Source of the DNA: Ciona savignyi
Taxonomy: Eukaryota; Chordata; Ascidiacea; Phlebobranchia; Cionidae
Direction: 5' to 3'
Length of the DNA stretch: 64,000 bases
NCBI GenBank assembly: GCA_000149265.1
Contig: CH003198.1
Span: 153,885-217,884, forward strand
Below, in pieces: positions 1 through 12,100 of the stretch (position 1 is the stretch's first letter; each line of letters begins with the position of its first letter). Under the pieces are notes generated by a model. The model saw only the letters and a list, made by a program, of their open reading frames with translations. It ran no database searches and was not told where the DNA came from. Both the position numbers and the translations under genes were made by a program.

Positions 1-43
1 TTCAGCAAACATCAATTTGTTTTAACTTTCATTACATTCGTAG

Positions 44-199
44 GAAATCACGCACGCAGTCTGTGTGTCCAAGATGGCGTCAAGGAACAAATACCTCAAT
101 GATTATAACGCAAACGTCAAGGGGAAGGCCCCGGCGGATTTGGTCAATTCCTACCCGGAATACATTCACGCTCGAAATGTTACGAAGCAAAACAGCAAG
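44..199 (+). CDS. Neb: Nebulin exon 1 of window (internal exon)
   Basis: This 156-base phase-0 exon follows the acceptor ending at 43 and stops before gtgagt at 200. It codes the end of one repeat ([13 protein letters not shown]) and one full repeat beginning RNKYLNDYN. The ATG at 74 lies within the repeat pattern and is in frame with nine preceding codons plus the acceptor, so I read it as an internal methionine and not as the gene start. Confidence 0.85.
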
Positions 200-3100
200 G
201 TGAGTTAGTTTAGTCATTTTGGCGTGTTAAGTTGGGAACCCGCAATGGAGGCATTGCTTGGTTCCATTTCTTGTATCGTTTTCTCTACATCAATCGGTGC
301 AATCAATTTGCCTCCGCTTTCGCCTTTAGGTTTTGCTTCAACAAAATAATTTTTATTTGGTTAATGTTTGTATGAGGGAATGATTAGCACGAGTCCCAGT
401 GATCAAATTTGAAAATAGACCAAGTAACGAAACTAGCACGTGTTTGAAACCCAAACCGGTAAAACCAACAAAATATTTTACTTAATCACCCCTTTCCAAA
501 ACTTACTTCCTCCATATTTCTTCCTGCCGTAGTACAGGTCGGACTGACACAAAGTGATCAAATCATTAAATACACTTTTATCCTAACACAACCACCTCAA
601 TCAATAGGCTGAATACACACGAAGCGGAGAAGAGGCAAGGCATCATTTCTCACTGCCGGTCGACACGCCGGAACTTAACAGGGCAAAGCAGGCGGCGATT
701 AATGCCAGTGATGTAAGGCGATGTTGTCCATAACAATATTTCTTAATTTTCACGTCATATGATATTGTGTTATTTCGTACTATGTTAGGCAAAGTAAGAA
801 TTCAAAATAATATTAAATAATTGTCTCTGAATATGATTTAAGTATGTTTCACCTTTTTTAGTTGGATTACAAAAAGCACTGCAAAGAAGTAACCGACAAA
901 TACAGAGGATTCCAAACTATGGACAGCAACGACCATCCGATCGTACAGCAGGGAATCAAGGCTGCCGAACTTATGTCCGAGGTATGTTATTCATTTAAAC
1001 AAGTGAATACCAAGCTTAATTTTTATTTTGTTTTACTCAGAAAAAATACAAAGAGGACTATATGGCGGACAGAGATTTGATCTACTACCCCGTTCACCTT
1101 ACACCCGGTTACGAAGCTTCTCAGTCTACTCAGGGAGTGAAACCGGTAAGATTGGCACCATAGCTTTGAAGTTAGTAGGATAGGGTAATTGTGTTTATTC
1201 TTAAGAGTATGTAAAATGCATGGGCAGTAATCAGACCAGCCATTGTCATATTATTGTTTGGTTATTGTTAGGTTATTGTTAGGTTACGAATTATATCACA
1301 GTGTGTTAAAAACTACGAGGACGTCGTTTCTGTTTGTGTGAGTGTTGTACCTAAGAATATAAAACATCTGGTTTTCAACATTCCCGGAAGGTCCGACTTC
1401 CTATGAGCTAACCAGTCGGATTAATAACATACCCACTTTGAAGGTGAACTACACGGCCAAGCATAACAAGGAGAAACACGAGCATCGATTCAACATGGCC
1501 ACAACCGAGCATTACGAACAATCGAAATCTCAACATGACGCACTACTTGACGTGAGTCTAAAGATTATTTGAACAATTAATCATCTAGGATCCATCGATA
1601 ATTGGTATTCTAACTAATATAGATTAGTCAATAATCATACGCATGTATTCGTTCCGCTTTGGAATGTGCAAGCCAATTGTCAATAATAATAGAAACATTA
1701 ATAATATTTGATTAATTATAGACGTGTTTTTTTTTTATCCAATTTTGTCTTCCAATTTTAAGGTGACACTGCGTGTTTTTATCTTAGTAAAAAAAACCTA
1801 ACTAAATTTTAACCTTAATTCAAATAGAATTTTTTTCAAACTTACTTTTTTCATTTTCTTGAACAAGAGTTGTTTTCTGTACAGACAAACTACAAGATCT
1901 CACCAGAGGAGTTGTCGAAATGCATCCCTGTGGCCGAATCAGTACAACTCTCGCATTTGAAGGAAATGAAGGATTTGATGAGTCAGGTGAGTGCATAGTT
2001 GTTCTGCAACTGTGGATATTCACAGGGTAAACCCTCAACTCTTAAAAGAGTGAAGAAGGGAAAGTGCTTACTAAAACTATGGAAACTAATTTTAACACTA
2101 ATCTTAACTCCAGAACTAACCCTACTCCCACTGTTTAAAACCAACTCTAATGCCCTAATATTCATTTTAGTGTGTACTTTCGCTCCTTCCATCCTTAGTT
2201 TTCCCAATTTAAACTAATATTTATACTCGTTTTCGGCCACAGAAATCTTATACTGAAAACGCAAAGAGGACTCTTGACAAGTACAACCTCAGTGCTGACG
2301 TCATGCAAATCGCCCACGTGCTGGCTACGTCACCGCTTATATCCGATGCTACGTACAAGGATAAATACATGGCAGAAGTCAAAGGAAAGGGGATTTCAAA
2401 ACACGGCATCCAGTACTATCCTGGCTACATCAAGGCAAAGGAAAACTCTAAACTTGCAAGCAAGGTGGGCTATAGATCGGATTTTCTCAATCTCTTTTAA
2501 CATCGTACACACTTTTAACTTTTACTTAAAAGCTTGTACACCCCGATCTTCACAACAGAATAAACTGAAATTGCATTAATATTAATGGAAAAATGAAACA
2601 CCAGACACTCGTGTATAGAAGTCTTCTTAAGAACAGTTACTTTAGTTAAATCAAGTCAGAATCATAGTTCTTTCAATTCATATTTGAAACTGTCACACCT
2701 GGTATGAAAATTAATTTGCTATGTTGTTTTATGATATGTTGTACAACCCAGTACACCATTTTGTAGTGGCACATCCTTTTTTGGTACACGCATGGTTTCA
2801 CAATACACACTGTTAAAAAGCATTGCTATAGACCGACCATATAAAAGACCAATTGCTTGACTTTGATCATGACTTAATTACTTAGAGTGCGTACGTGAAA
2901 GATGGAGAAGGGGTCATCCACCAATATACAATGCCTCTCGATACTCCTGAGCTCAACCGGGCGCAAACAATCCGCCATCAACGCCAGTGACGTAAGTATT
3001 ACGTACCCATGATGACATGAACATGACGTAACCATATTTATTCAATTTTAGCTGCAATACACGAAGCAGCGCAAAGAGACGATCGATAATTACCGTGGAT

Positions 3101-6100
3101 TTCAAACAATGGATAGCAAACATCACCCGATCGTTCAGCAGGGAATCAAAGTAGCGGATCTCATTTCAGAGGTACGTTTTACACATTTTAATTCGTTTTC
3201 TTTAATTTGATGTCTTGTTTATTTATTATTTTATTCCCACAGCAAAAGTACAAGGAAGATTACATGGCGGATAGAAATATTATATATTACCCTGTCCATC
3301 TGACTCCGGGCTACGAGGCCGCGACGAAAGCGAGTCAGTACATCAATGGGGTAGGTCTTATTTATTTGTATATTTATTTGGGTATAAATTCTCATCCAAT
3401 TCTGCAAAGAAAAACATACTTCTGTTTTCTTTCGTAATTAAAAAAATACTTTTTATTTCTGCAGCCATCATACAAGAAAGCCTACAACAGAAACCGAAAT
3501 GATGTACATTATGACGTCACAGAAACTGAAGGATATAAGACCATGTCGGAAATGCAAAATTTGTCTGACGTAAGCAACCTTGAATGGCGATACTTTGTAA
3601 AAGAGAGGAAATTCATGTTTCACCCGGGGTTTTGAAAAGCATATTAGTTTGCCCAAGCTACTTAGTGTGTTCATTGTTAGGTACATTACGTTCATGTTAA
3701 CGACCGCTAAATAACAAGTTTGTTGATGCAAAATCCATTAAGTCTCTTTTTACCAGCTACGTCATTAGGAAAAAATGCGACAATAGTGTAAATTGATTGT
3801 AATACTGACCGGTCACATTATCAAATCGTGTATCCACATGACCGTTGCAGCCTAAGTACAAGACCGATCCTGGAAGTTTGAAATTCACGTCGGTGAAGGA
3901 CAGTATAGACATGGCTAGAGCTCGAGCAGTGAAGCCCTTGGTCAGTTACTGGTTCTACAAGGATCAAGCAAAGAGGATGTTGGACAAATACAACGTCGAC
4001 ACAGCTGATATTCATATGATCCATGCCTTGCATGCAAACCATGTAAGTATCAGTTAGTTACGAACGCAGTAAAACTATATTTTGTTAAACCATTTTAATT
4101 TAATTTATTCTAATGGACAAGACTGTTGTTTATTAATTTATCCATTTATGTTATTGGCTATAAATGTATATTAACGATATCTTAAAGTTTGTTTAAAAAA
4201 CTTTTTTATAACTTTTTTTTTTACAATTTTAATAAAATAATTTATCATGGTGAATACCATAATTGGTATCTGTGATATGTGCTGTTTCACCAACAACTTT
4301 CTCTCTTAGTTGGCTTCAGAAAACGAGTACAGAAACCACTGGTTGAAAGAAGTCAAGGGCAAAGGGACAAACGACACATTGGATAGTTATCCGGAATATA
4401 AACAAGCGATTAAAGCTGCTAAGCAACTCTCACAGGTAAGCCTGTGCGCTCTTAGCATGCACTAACCTGGATGAACTAGTAATTTATACCGGCCAAGTTT
4501 TAATCCCTCAATGAGCTCGTCACTAAGATATTTCTTATGCAGAATTCTGTCCATACAACAGTCATCCATTAGGCCACAACCATTACTTGATTACAATCTT
4601 CACAGAACGCATACGTGAAAGAAGGGGAAGGGGTCATCCACCAATATACAATGCCTCTTGATACTCCTGAGCTCAACCGGGCCAAACAATCCGCCATCAA
4701 CGCCAGTGACGTAAGTATTACGTCATAACCATGACGTTACCGTGACGTAATCACTTTCTCCATATAGCTGGTGTACACGAAGCAACGCAAAGAGACGATC
4801 GATAATTACCGTGGATTCCAAACCATGGACAGCAAACATCATCCGATTGTTCAGCAGGGAATCAAAGTAGCCGATCTCATATCAGAGGTTTTTACTTCTA
4901 CTTAAAATTATATGAGTATGTAGGAATAGGGTTCGCTATTTAGTAACATAGATGGAAGAAAACGGATTTTTCCCCTAAAGGACTAGTTCTGGTATAAAAA
5001 CAAGACCTGGTTTTATATAAAATGTAATAAAACAAACACACACACACAAACACAACTTTTCATGTTTATATTTTTATGAAATACAATCATCCTGGGACTA
5101 TGCAGAGTTTACTTTATGCAATCTTATTTTTACGAACATGAAGAGAGTCGGATAATAACGAACTTACATTATTCGTTCACCACAGCAAAAGTACAGGGAA
5201 GAGTACATGGAGGATAGGAACATTATCTACTATCCTGTCCATCTGACTGCTGGCTACGAGGCTGCAACCAAATCAAGCAAATACGCCAGTGACGTAAGTA
5301 TGACGATGTTAGTTGCAAATTGGGAGTTTAACACGTGATGTTTAGGCCGACTACAAGAGGTGGTACAACAGAAATATCCGGGGAAGGGGGAATTACCCAA
5401 TCAACATCACGCCAGGCTACGAACAGGCTAAGTCATTGAAGCCGTATTTAAGCGAGGTAAGTTTTAAAAGCTTTTTAAAGTGATTTTACTGTGACAAGAA
5501 AATTTCTACGACCAATTGGAAATTGGTAATTTAATCATTTAAACAGCAACAGTCTGGAACGTTGACAAGCCAAACTTCTCGGTGTAGTTTGGTTATTTGA
5601 ACCCATGCAGATTATTCAGTTATTTAACGTTCATAAAAACTATAAATTCCCTAAATCGTGGATTGGATTGACCGTTATGGAAACGATTGCCCTTTAACTT
5701 CCATCTAGTAGTGAATGAAATATTCCTAACCTGAAGGTTCGCTTTGCCCATATGGTTCCGTCTAACAGCACGAACCCTCCTTAAACGTAACATGTCTTTG
5801 TTTGGGTAAAAACATTGTTTTTTTGGCTTGTGAAAAAAAATTTTGATATGCTGTCCTGTCGTGGACGAATAGTTTATGTCAAGACACATTGCATAAACCA
5901 CGGGTTCAATATTAGAAACCGCGTCAAAGGCGATTTAAGAGAATGATTAACATGCATCCCCGTTGCAGTATCTGTACAAAGACGATTATGAAAAGAACAA
6001 GGCAACTGGCTTCACTGTTGTGCCGGACCCGAACGAAATGCGAAATCTCAAAGTCGTTCAACCGTGGATGAGTCAGGTGACCATGAAACATGTTTATTGC

Positions 6101-9100
6101 AAATCTATTGTTAAAAAGAACAAAATATATAAAGAAAGACTTATAATTTTTATTTGTTGGCAAAATATGTATTTTTTATCAATATATTAAACGGATAAGA
6201 ACAATAACTGCTCTATACACTAGACTTCTATATCAACTAAAGACACTTTGTGTAACAACTGAAATGTGTGCTTATCAATATTATTTTCATCTAAAAGTAG
6301 GGTAAATATTTGACTTGTTTTTTAAAAGCCTAAATTTTTATCGAGACAATAAACGGATTTCTTCACGCAAAAATATGAATAATATACTACAAAGCAAGAC
6401 TATATACTTTTCAGATTACCCATCTGGTTATAAGAATAACGATTAATTAAGGTAATAAATATGTTTTTAAGTTATTACCAATATTTCCCCACCATAGAAA
6501 CTCTATCGCGAAGCTGCACGCGATTTGATGGGGAAGTACCACCTCGACGTTGAACTTCCGATCATCGCCAGAGCAATCTACAACTCAAGCATGTTGTCAC
6601 CGGTAAGTGGATAGGGTTTGCAGTCGAAATCAGTCCCAATGACGCACGACTCGGATCAGGATTGTTAACGCACGGCTTGAAATAAATACCCGTATTGCAG
6701 GTCTCATAATTAGTCATGGTTAAAAAACATCGACTCGCGTTACTGGTATACGCACCAGGTTCATATGTAACATTGGTCCTTCGAACGGTTAACTTGACCG
6801 ATTCATATATTGTAATCAAAATAAAAAAAACGGTCTTGGCGCCATCATATGTTTAAAACTAGCCCGGTAAAAAAACAAAAAAACATTGATTCTTTTGGTG
6901 GATAATGTGGTTTGATGTGGTACCGATTCGTGACCAAGCTCTGTAACATGTTACACAACCAGTTCGTTTATCACATAGGCGCTGTACAAGCAAGCGTATG
7001 AAACCACAATGAAAGGGAAACCTGCTGCGCATCTGGAATCGTCACCCTCGTTCCAACAAGCGATTAAAGCGTCGAAGTTGGCGAGTAAGGTGAGTCCAAT
7101 GTCGGTCGTAGTTCAGACAGGAGCTTGTTTCAATTTTCACACTTTAGCGTTTAATCTTCGAGTAATGTACTTAACATACTTTGTTGCAATTTCGTGTTTT
7201 CATTCGATCGATAAATACAATTATATTAATCGAACATATACATAGTATAAAGAGAACACGCAAATAATATCTCAAGCGTGAGCACTCGGTAATAAGACCG
7301 ATACCCCTGGTAACCATCATTATTGGCCCATACACGAGAATACAAGTTCTTATCCTAAATGATGGAACCCAACCCTCACCCAGTGAGCTAACCAACCAAC
7401 CGACAACCACCCACAGGCTGGATACACCAAAGCAGCGGATGAATCTAGGAACCAATACACCATCGGACTCGACACCACCGATATACAACAAGCATTGGCT
7501 GCAGATAAACTAACCAGCGATGTAAGTTTGGTTGGTTGTTGTAACTGCTACAAGTCATGTTTATAGTTTAATTATCTTGTCGATGCTAAAGCTAAGAAAT
7601 AAGAACGTTTACTGTTAATATGGCCATACTACAATGGCGAACATATTTAATAAACAATCATAGTAAAAGGCGTCAGAGAAAACACTTTAAGATTTGAAAT
7701 AATAAAAATATCTCCCGCATCTCAATATTATTTTTCAACAAATGCCTGTCAGTATCTGTATAATCTCATTTCCCCTACTATTGCAAAGTATTGAATGTAT
7801 AATTATATTCTTACCATGATCTACCAGCGTATGCTTATCTACTTTGGGTTTGTTGTTCACCCAATCCATATTTTCAGATTGAATACAAGAAATCTGGACA
7901 AGGAGTTGCCAATGACTTCCAGGGTTACTTCAAGCTGAATGCTGATGAAATCCCGCAGTATAAGCAAGCGAGGAATGTAGCTGCAAATACTAGTGATGTA
8001 TGTTGTCTTGTTTTCCTGTTAGCTTTACTGGTAGAATACCTGACCACCGACCTAAAATGGTATCAACACCAATCGCTAACAACTTGTTTGGATCCTTGTG
8101 CAAGGCGTTGAACAATAATTGCCTAAATCCAATGGTTAATTAGTAAATTAAAAACTGTAGCTCATAAACAGTGTCTTATATGCAACACACTACAAGTGTC
8201 GCATTGATCCAAAGTGAATATTAGTTTATCTGGCGAATGCCCGTGTTATAACGTCCCTGGTAAGTCTCATATACAACACACTATAATTTGGTCTTGAACA
8301 ACACAACACAATTGGGGAATTTAAACATTAGGGAATCTAACACCCATCCTTGTTAAAGTTGCCACGCATTTGTTCATTCCCGGAGGTAAGCAAAACTATT
8401 CTATCCTATGTGACACCTGTAGTAACGGGCCTTCTATGGCCTACATTCCTAGTCCTGGTGCTATCATGGACCCACCAATACTAATGTATTGTATCATTTC
8501 CTACATTCCTGGTATTCCTGGTCCTGGTGCTACCATAGACCCTCCCATACTAATGTAATGTATCATGGCGCCACTATGGACCCGCCTCTACTATTATATT
8601 ATATCGCATGTGTCACCTAATGACCATTCTACATCTAACAATACACAATATGACAGACCAAGTACAAAGAGGAGTACAATGATACGAAGCATTACGTCTA
8701 CTTCCCCTACCACATCACCCCGGAATACGAAAAGAAATCAGATGCCAACAAGTTTCTCAGTAATGTAAGTTCAACAAGATATATGAAGCATAATTGACCC
8801 ATTGAGAAACTTCTACGTTTAACAAGCTTAACACTCGTTTTATTATTACGATATACGGAGATAGTTGGTATGCCTGCTACACGTTTATTTAACCAAAGAT
8901 GTTTTTTTAAGATTATAATTTTTTTAACATTTTTTTTCTATTTTTATATATATATTGATTCCCTTTTCCTCTTTTTTCCCGAGCAGTATAAATAAGAGTC
9001 TATCTTAATAAATATATACTTCTTTAGGCGCTGGTCTCACATGCCATTTAATCATTAATTATTTCACGAGTAAATCTCTAACAAATGTAATCGTTCACCC

Positions 9101-12100
9101 CCAGGCTCACTACATGAAGGATTACGAAGAAAACAAGGGGAAACAGAATTTCAAGTTCCACGAGATTCCTGGCTACTTGTGCAGCAAAGAACTTGGCGAA
9201 GTTATGAACATTGTAAGCTCTTCTATAATAATTTCCAATACTTTCCATCATAACATTTCTACCACAGCATAAAGATCGGAAAGCCATGAAGGAATTGCAC
9301 ATGAAGGGTTTCCATAGCTCGCCCGACGATACAACCAACCAGCACGTAAAGGAAGTCCAGATGCGATTGAGCAACGTAAGTCACTGACGTCATTTAACGC
9401 TGACGTCATTTGATGATGACGTTTTTTAATGCTGACGTCATTTAATGCTGACGTCAATCATTGCAGAACGTGTACAAAGCCGCCGCCAAAGAGGTGATGG
9501 ACAAATACAACATCACCGCCGAACTTCCGGAAATCAGACAAGCTCTGACGTCATCGAAGCTCGCGAGTCAGGTTTGTGACGTCATACAGCAGTATATTTG
9601 TCATTATGTCACTCTTTACTGACGATTTTCCTTTAGAATCTATACAGAGAAGAGTACAACAAGGAAAAGGGACAGGGCATGGTTTATAACCCCGAGATCC
9701 CGACTTACCAACTTGCCAGGAAAGTGCGGACGCTCGCAAGCGATGTGAGTATAACGTACACTATTTGATGACCTATATGTACACTATTTGATGGTGATAG
9801 AAGTATCTAACCCACGCAAGTGTCACCACATATGGGGTTTTACCCGTGGATTAAAACACGGGTTGGCTGAAACTCGTGTGGGTTAATACTTTTGTAAAAT
9901 TTAACCTCCTATGTGTTTATACTTATGTGGGTTAAAACTAATGTTTGTTTGTTTCAGAACTTGTACAAGGACAAAGCAGCGCAATTACTTCATCAATATT
10001 CAGTGATCCCTGACACTCCGCAACTAACCTTCGCTAAAACAGTCGCCCAGCAGTCCAGTGACGTAAGTTAAGCGGAATAGTCCAGTTTATTATTAGTTTG
10101 TAATTGGGCAACATCCTGTCCAGTTTCCATCAGGGAATACAGTAGTAGTGGGTATTATGTATAAACTGCGTCTATAGGAGGTAGTAGGTGGTAAGATGTA
10201 GCTCAACAAGAGATTTTGGGTGTCGACGTTTTCGGTTAATAATGCGGATTATTCAGGTTGAGTATAAGAAAGACGGAAAGGAAGTGACGTCAAAGGTTCG
10301 AGGATACCAGAGCTTGAGAGCATCGGAGCAGCGCGACGTGGCGCATGCGAGAAAGGTCAATGACCTCATATCCCCGGCCAAGTATAAGGAGGAATACAAC
10401 GAATTGAGGAACATCATTTACTTCCCCGTCCACTTGACTGATGGGTCAGTATCCGCTTATGTGTAGATCGAGTTTAACTTGATAGTAGAAATATATTTGG
10501 TTCTTTAATTTTATTTCTGGTTCTGTTAATTACATTTCTTTCCGCCGTTTTTTATTTTACTTTTTACCGGGTTCGAAGGTAACCTTTGTTAGGCTTGTGT
10601 TTTTGTTTCATGACCGTAAATGAAATTGCATTTTTTCAATTTCATTTATTCAACTTAAGTTATAAAACACACAACAATTGTATGACATAAAAATAGTAAC
10701 TTAAAAGACAAAGAAACCGGGGCGGTACACGTACTTAAAAGTGGAAACCAACTTTTAAAATGATTAATATATGGCGATTAAAGCAAGCAACGTGAAGAAC
10801 ACACTCCGTGTTAACACCAGTTCCTCCGCAGATACGACGCGTGCATTAAAGCCAGCAGCTTCGCGTCCCCCGCGTCGTACAAGAAACACTGGTTGAAGGA
10901 AAGATTTAGAAACAACTTCAGAGTCAATGAAACCGAGGGTTATCAGAAGGAACGGGAAATCCAACAAAAAATCAGCGCTGTAAGTTATTTTTTAATCCAT
11001 GTACAAGTGTTTAATTGTTTTGTGTTTTGATGTATTTATTCTAAGAATGTGACGTCACGCAATAATGACGTCATATAAATCCTCCATTTTGTCATAGATT
11101 GCATACAAAGCAGAGTACAACAAGAATGTGGGCAAATGTCCATACATCACCGAAACACCTGAGCGAGCACACAACCGCGACATGAAAGACTTGCTGAGCG
11201 AGGTACGCTTTTCACTGTGACGTATAACCTACTCCTGACGTATAACCTACGTATGACGTCATCATATTTCACAGAAAAAATATCGGCACTCCGCTCGTGA
11301 CGTAATGGATAAATACAACCTGATTACCGACGAACCGAGGATGGTAACCGCTCTACAGGCCATGGACCTCGTTAGTGACGTAAGTATTACGTCATTTATC
11401 GCTGAAATATGTGGTTATGCGGTAATATTCGATTTTGACAGAATAAATACAAAGAAGAATACGAAAAGGAAAAGGGCCATGGCGCTTCGAACCTCCACGA
11501 AACGCCACAAATGAAACACGCCCTGGAAGTAGCCAAACTTACGAGTGACGTAAGCATGTATATTTACATTGATCTGGACTGGTTATTACGTCACATCCTC
11601 TTTATTAGAAACCATACAAGCAAGTCGCGAAGAAAGGTCTTCAGAAGGTGACGCTACCTGAAGACGCAACTGCAATCGTTCACGCGCAAGAAGCCGGAAA
11701 ACTTGTCAGTGATGTGAGTCGTCAGCTTTTTTATTCTAACATATGTTATTTAATTTAAAGATCAGCAGCAATTTTTATATAATATAACACTTTTTCGATA
11801 AAGTTGAGACCAATATTCCGGTGGGTTAATTCATGAGTTTTCTCGTTTAAACTTTTACCCCCAAGGTTTGTGGGTTCGAATGCAACCCTTGTTACCCAAA
11901 TGTGTCATTCGTAAGCCACTTTCAGGCTGTTACCTGAACTCAATGCGAAAAAAGATGTAAAAAATACTTAATGTCCCCCTCCCACCATAGTATACGGACA
12001 CTGCAATATAGTTTCCGTTATCAACAGTGGACATGATAATCCGATTGGTAACCCAAGTGATAACATCTATTGCGTTTTATTTTGGTGGATATTTCACTAT

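Noticed and set aside
74-199. ATG at 74 as the start of the nebulin gene
   Set aside because: The codons before it ([10 protein letters not shown]) continue the repeat pattern back to a splice acceptor, so it is an internal exon.
8370-8768. Two small plus-strand genes
   Set aside because: The frames come from an imperfect 75-base tandem repeat and from nebulin exon 23 read in another frame.
9376-9462. CREB-bound promoter
   Set aside because: The TGACGTCA words are part of a short tandem repeat filling an 87-base intron core within nebulin.
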